Shown here piece by piece: positions 61,001 through 63,727 of a stretch of DNA of 63,727 bases. The stretch is from Pseudomonas reidholzensis (lineage in GTDB: Bacteria > Pseudomonadota > Gammaproteobacteria > Pseudomonadales > Pseudomonadaceae). The stretch spans positions 1 to 63,727 of the forward strand of contig NZ_UNOZ01000026.1 of assembly GCF_900536025.1 (NCBI RefSeq), read 5' to 3'. The notes under the pieces are model-generated. The model made no database searches. It was not told the origin of the DNA and saw only the letters and a program-made list of their open reading frames with translations. The position numbers and the translations under genes are program-made. Position 1 is the first letter of the stretch. Each line of letters starts with the position of its first letter.

Positions 61001-61816
61001 GCTGGACATGGCGAAACCGGTGGTATTGATCACCACCTCGGCTTCGACTTCGTCCAGCCAGGCTTCAACCTGGTCGAGGCAGCCGCGTTCCTTGAGGCTG
61101 GCCACGGCGATCGGCAGCGGGTTGAGGCCCGCCGCCTGCAAGCGTTGGCAGAACACGTCGATAAAGGCAGTGTTGGCCGCCTGCAGGTGCGAACGGTAGA
61201 ACAGGATCGGCGCCACCGGGTGGGCCGGGTCCCAGTCCTCATACCAGTCCTGCAAGGCGGCGCTGGCTTTTTGCGGGTGGTAGACCACCGTGCGCGCCAG
61301 CGCTTGTGGCTCCTGCCAGGCGTAGTCGCGCTCGAGCCAGAGGTTGGCCAGGCAGTTGAACAGGTTCAGCGCATTGGCCTTGCCGCCCTGGCGCAAATAG
61401 TGCCAGAGCCGCTCAGCCTGTTCGGCCGGCACCGTACCGAGGCCGGTCAGCTCCGGGTCGGGGCGGTCGTCGCCGGGCACCAGGATCAGGCGCACGCCGC
61501 GGCTGGCCAGCTCGACCATCTGCTCGACGCCGTAACGCCAGTAGCCGACGCCACCGTGCAGGGACACCAGCACGACCTTGGCGTGGCGCAGTACCTGGTC
61601 GACATAGAGGTCGACCGAGGCGTGGTTCTGCACCTGCATGGGGTTGGCCAGGCGCAGGCTGGGGAAGTCGTCTGGCAGCTGCTCGGCGGTTTCGGCGAGC
61701 AGTGCCAGGTGCGAATCACCGCTGCAGAGAATGACCAGCTCGGCCGGTGTCTGGCCGAGGTCGGCAATACTGTCGTCCGGCACGAAGCCGCCGGGCTGGG
61801 TCCGCAGCAGGTGCAT
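58046..61816 (-). CDS. cobN: cobaltochelatase CobN
   Basis: A 1256-residue large subunit of the aerobic cobalt chelatase, which inserts Co2+ into hydrogenobyrinate a,c-diamide. Family stretches seen: HGGVGYWRYGVEQM near residue 85, VLANYPTRDGRIGNGVGLDTP, HVGKHGNLEWLPGKGVGLS, and near the C-terminus YAYGGSDEGTPARAQF, YYQFQGGMLAAAE and NPKWIDGAKRHGYKGAFELA. Length is usual for CobN. Starts 3 nt after cobW and overlaps chlI, so the operon is tightly coupled. Confidence 0.96.
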   Translation of the reverse strand: MHLLRTQPGGFVPDDSIADLGQTPAELVILCSGDSHLALLAETAEQLPDDFPSLRLANPMQVQNHASVDLYVDQVLRHAKVVLVSLHGGVGYWRYGVEQMVELASRGVRLILVPGDDRPDPELTGLGTVPAEQAERLWHYLRQGGKANALNLFNCLANLWLERDYAWQEPQALARTVVYHPQKASAALQDWYEDWDPAHPVAPILFYRSHLQAANTAFIDVFCQRLQAAGLNPLPIAVASLKERGCLDQVEAWLDEVEAEVVINTTGFAMSSPDQPNLRPLRRDIPVLQAICAQDNQQGWETSEQGLGARDLAMHIALPELDGRIITRPVSFKDLAWRSERSQSDVVCYRAHPERMDFVAELARRWVELARLPNGQKRVALVLANYPTRDGRIGNGVGLDTPAAALNILQGLRAEGYPLGELPDTGTALIQQLLGGVTNDLDHLDQRPCAQSLSLADYQQAFARLPEANQRAVLERWGPPEQDPMFRSGRLMVAGLRYGLTFVGIQPARGYQVDHSAVYHDPDLVPPHGYLAFHFWLRHAYAADAVIHVGKHGNLEWLPGKGVGLSAQCWPDALLGPLPNIYPFIVNDPGEGAQAKRRTQAVIIDHLMPPLTRAETYGPLRDLEQLADEYYEAQLLDPRRARELQRDILELVKANHIDRELQLEGQLEDAAVWLPRLDTYLCDLKESQIRDGLHVFGQSPQGRLRIDTLLALLRVERGDGKGGNASLIRALGKAFELGFDPLDCDLGQAWQGPRPALLQALGEDPWRTCGDTRERLEHFALQLIEQALEGHAQLPSAPLWEPVRDVLQALLESVAPNLDACGAAELGGLLAALAGRFVPAGPSGAPSRGRLDVLPTGRNFYAVDVRNLPTTTAWRLGFASASLILERHLQDHGDHLRQLGLSVWGTATMRTGGDDIAQAMALMGVRPVWASGSQRVDDFEILPVSLLDRPRVDVTLRVSGFFRDAFGNLIRLFDAAVQAVAALDEPDDLNPLAARVRSERAALLAQGVPAEQAARQAGWRVFGAKPGAYGAGVQNAIDGRLWNDRADLAEVYLNYGGYAYGGSDEGTPARAQFATRLSQVQAVLQNQDNHEHDLLDSNDYYQFQGGMLAAAETLAGESRASYHGDHSQVDRPRIRTLKEELNRVIRARALNPKWIDGAKRHGYKGAFELAATVDNLFAFDATTQLIDDHHYQSLAEAYVLDPATRDFMREHNPEALRDLTERLLEAQQRGLWQEPGSYREALEEQLLDGEEDPSND

Positions 61817-61819
61817 GGG

Positions 61820-62887
61820 TCAGGCGCCCAGGGCCTGGCGCAGACGCGCTTCGAGCTGTGCGGCGTCCAGTTCCTGGCCGATCAGCACCAGGCGGGTGAT
61901 GCGCGGCTCGTCGGCGCGCCAGGCGCGGTCGAAGTGCTTGTCGAAGCGCGTGCCCACGCCCTGGATCAGCAACCGCATCGGTTTGCCCGGGATGGCCGCG
62001 AAGCCTTTGGCGCGCAGGATGCCGAACTCGACCACCAGCTGGGTCAGGGCGTCGAGCAGCAGGCTTTCGTCAGCTTCTGGCAGGTCGATGGAGATCGAGT
62101 CGAAGGCGTCGTGGTCATGATCGTCGTGATCATCGTCGTCATGGTGCGAATCGTGGTGGGTGCGACGCGCGTCGATGTGCGCTTCGGATTCCGCGCCCAC
62201 GCCCAGCAGCACTTCCAGTGGCAGGCGGCCGCTGCTGGCCTCGATCACCTTGACCGCCGGCGGCAGCTCTTCAGCGACCTCGGCACGGACCTTGGCCAGG
62301 CCTTCGGCGTCGATCAGGTCGGCCTTGTTCAATACCACCAGGTCGGCGCTGGCCAACTGGTCGGCGAACAGCTCGTGCAGGGGCGATTCGTGGTCCAGGT
62401 TGGGGTCGAGCTTGCGCTGCGCGTCGACCTGGTCTGGGTAGGCGGCAAAGGTGCCGGCGGCGACGGCTGGGCTGTCGACCACGGTGATCACCGCGTCGAC
62501 GGTGCAGGCGTTGCGGATTTCTGGCCACTGGAAGGCCTGGACCAACGGTTTTGGCAGGGCCAGGCCGCTGGTTTCGATGAGGATGTGGTCGAGATCGCCA
62601 CGGCGCGCTACCAGTTCGCGCATGACCGGGAAGAATTCTTCCTGGACGGTGCAGCACAGGCAGCCGTTGGCCAGTTCGTAGACCCGGCCATAGGCTTCTT
62701 CTTCGGTGCAGCCGATGCTGCATTGCTTGAGGATTTCGCCGTCGATGCCGAGCTCGCCGAACTCGTTGACGATGACCGCGATACGGCGGCCCTGGGCGTT
62801 GTCGAGCATGTGCCGGAGCAAGGTGGTCTTGCCCGAGCCGAGAAAGCCGGTGACGATGGTAACGGGGAGCTTGGCCAGTGTTTTCAT
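61820..62887 (-). CDS. cobW: CobW, cobalt-handling GTPase
   Basis: A 355-residue G3E GTPase that supplies cobalt to the chelatase. Walker A GFLGSGKTTLLRHML, the metal site GCLCC, ETSGLALP and the NKADLID base motif. A His/Asp-rich run lies between the GTPase and C-terminal domains (HHDSHHDDDDHDDHDHD, about residues 247-264) and probably binds metal. ATG 62887 (MKTLAKLPV) was preferred to an ATG 11 codons upstream; AAGG precedes it. First gene after the cobalamin riboswitch. Confidence 0.95.
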   Translation of the reverse strand: MKTLAKLPVTIVTGFLGSGKTTLLRHMLDNAQGRRIAVIVNEFGELGIDGEILKQCSIGCTEEEAYGRVYELANGCLCCTVQEEFFPVMRELVARRGDLDHILIETSGLALPKPLVQAFQWPEIRNACTVDAVITVVDSPAVAAGTFAAYPDQVDAQRKLDPNLDHESPLHELFADQLASADLVVLNKADLIDAEGLAKVRAEVAEELPPAVKVIEASSGRLPLEVLLGVGAESEAHIDARRTHHDSHHDDDDHDDHDHDAFDSISIDLPEADESLLLDALTQLVVEFGILRAKGFAAIPGKPMRLLIQGVGTRFDKHFDRAWRADEPRITRLVLIGQELDAAQLEARLRQALGA

Positions 62888-62998
62888 GTTTCGATGCCCT
62901 TGGCAGGATGGCGCGGGCATGCAGGACGAAAGCCGCGGGCCGCAAGGCCGGGCTCGTTCGCCACCGGATCACCCCGCCCGGATTAAAGTCGAAAGCGC

Positions 62999-63180
62999 TT
63001 CGAGGCAGGTCTCCTGGCTTGCACCGCACCGGCGCCGGGCCGGGTGGATGACGCCTTCCCGCGCGCAGGGCGCAGTGGCTGTGTCGATCCTGATCAGTGC
63101 CTACAGTTGCGGGGGCAGCCACGGCTTGTACCGCGTTCCCGTCTTAGCTCCGGCCAACGCCGGAGAACCTCGAATCGGCA
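62999..63180 (-). ncRNA. cobalamin riboswitch of cobW-cobN-chlI
   Basis: On the minus strand: CTAAGACGGGAACGCGGT, GCTGCCCCCGCAACTG, the B12 box AGCCACTG, GGGAAGGCG and the closing CCAGGAGACCTGCC, in the order typical of cobalamin riboswitches. The end lies about 110 nt before cobW. It should lower expression when adenosylcobalamin is plentiful. Confidence 0.93.
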
Positions 63181-63261
63181 AGGCTACGCAGTGCTTGGCG
63201 GGTGGTCAACTGTGGCGTGGGATGTTGAGGCACACTCGGGATCTATGGGGTGCTTGCAGGT

Positions 63262-63475
63262 GCTAGTGCAGCTTTTCTGGCGCCCCTCGGATTGAGCGAG
63301 ACCCGCGCGGCGCATCGCGAAGTGCTAGCCACAGGCTTCTCTAGCGCCCTCAAGATCGAGCGCCGCGCGGGCGGCGCTCGATAGTGAGGGCGCTAGAGAA
63401 GCTGTGACATGCACCCGCGATGCGCCGCGCGGGCGGCGCTCGTTCTTGAAGGCGCCCGAGAAGCCTGTGGCTAGC
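63262..63475. repeat. four-unit palindromic repeat array (+ + - -)
   Basis: Four related units of about 45-50 nt at 63262-63310 (+), 63324-63371 (+), 63371-63412 (-) and 63427-63475 (-). Shared parts are GCTTCTCTAGCGCCCTCA and ATCGAGCGCCGC. Exact inverted pairs: 63335-63352/63385-63402, 63355-63366/63371-63382, 63324-63341/63458-63475 and about 63302-63319/63417-63434. It occupies the gap between the two riboswitches; no gene seen there. Confidence 0.85.
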
Positions 63476-63564
63476 ACCCTGCAGCACCGCACAAACCCGA
63501 CGCAACCAGCAAACATCTCGCCTGTCATTGACTGGAAATCCCCCCCGTGATTTGCTAGCGCCCT

Positions 63565-63727
63565 GCGTTCAGGTGCCCCACACGGGGTGAAACGGGAAAC
63601 CGGTGCGTCGCAGGCCTTCCTATAAAGGCCCGACAATCCCGGTGCTGCCCCCGCAACGGTAAGCGAGCGAAGCGTCTAGACCACTGTGCCGCGTCGTATG
63701 GCATGGGAAGGTGATGCTTTAACAAGG
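63565..63727 (+). ncRNA. second cobalamin riboswitch (cut by window end)
   Basis: Plus strand: CAGGTGCCCCACACGGGGTG, AACGGGAAACCGGTG, GCTGCCCCCGCAACGGTAAGC, the B12 box GACCACTG and GGCATGGGAAGGTGATGC. The last pairing strand and the gene controlled are beyond the window; a cobalamin or cobalt gene is expected. Confidence 0.9.

Noticed and set aside
63262..63475. CRISPR array in the repeats between the riboswitches
   Set aside because: Units are inverted relative to each other, unevenly spaced and without unique spacers; no cas genes.

Overview
The window is a stretch of a Pseudomonas chromosome, most likely the P. putida group. Reasons: pyoverdine genes of Pseudomonas type, a 35-bp REP sequence of the kind described in P. 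putida, the etf and sdh-suc layout of pseudomonads, high GC, and PvdS/Fur-type promoters. No tRNA, rRNA, CRISPR array, prophage or insertion-sequence transposase was seen.

Layout. (1) 1-620: the right part of a composite repeat holding a REP pair. (2) 660-26770: pyoverdine region, with the iron-starvation sigma factor pvdS, the chromophore synthetase pvdL, pvdH (Dab supply), a SyrP-like hydroxylase, an alpha/beta hydrolase, the maturation genes pvdM and pvdP (divergent), the efflux operon pvdR-pvdT-opmQ, and an orphan ECF sigma gene. Four exact TAAAT-N16-CGT promoters, one near match and two Fur-like boxes tie these into one iron regulon. The remaining peptide synthetases, pvdA/F/E and the receptor are not here. 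(3) 26900-29400: a degenerate receiver protein, an MFS transporter, and an MqsA-type antitoxin whose MqsR toxin is reduced to a 23-codon remnant. (4) 29400-38600: electron transfer flavoprotein genes (etf-QO divergent from etfBA) with a PsrA-type box, a periplasmic binding protein, two DUF4398-type lipoproteins (one with an OmpA domain), a MocR/GntR regulator, an exported Ala/Lys/Pro-rich protein, and a YkgJ-START pair behind a second PsrA-type box. (5) 38660-51637: TCA cycle block gltA (divergent), sdhCDAB, sucAB, lpdG, sucCD, with structured intercistronic RNA before sucA and sucC. (6) 52011-53324: brnQ. (7) 53460-54225: a full inverted copy of the composite repeat. (8) 54322-63727: a sigma-54 activator, a small unknown gene, and the aerobic cobalamin metal-insertion operon cobW-cobN-chlI-(VWA) behind a cobalamin riboswitch; a second riboswitch on the other strand is cut by the window end.

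How it works together. Low iron releases Fur from pvdS; PvdS then reads the pvdL, pvdH, pvdM, pvdP and pvdRT-opmQ promoters to make, mature and export pyoverdine. The etf and TCA genes carry electrons and carbon from acyl-CoA and amino-acid oxidation, and BrnQ imports branched-chain amino acids that feed them. The cobalt chelatase operon is controlled by its product through the riboswitch.

Most notable: the chlI stop is preceded by a textbook -1 frameshift cassette (slippery A-AAA-AAG, hairpin 6 nt downstream, SD-like element upstream) that would fuse ChlI to the VWA reading frame, which has no good start of its own; the mqsR toxin deletion that keeps the operators and the ATGA coupling; the inverted ~0.7-kb composite repeats bounding a 53-kb segment; and a four-unit (+ + - -) palindromic array between the two cobalamin riboswitches.
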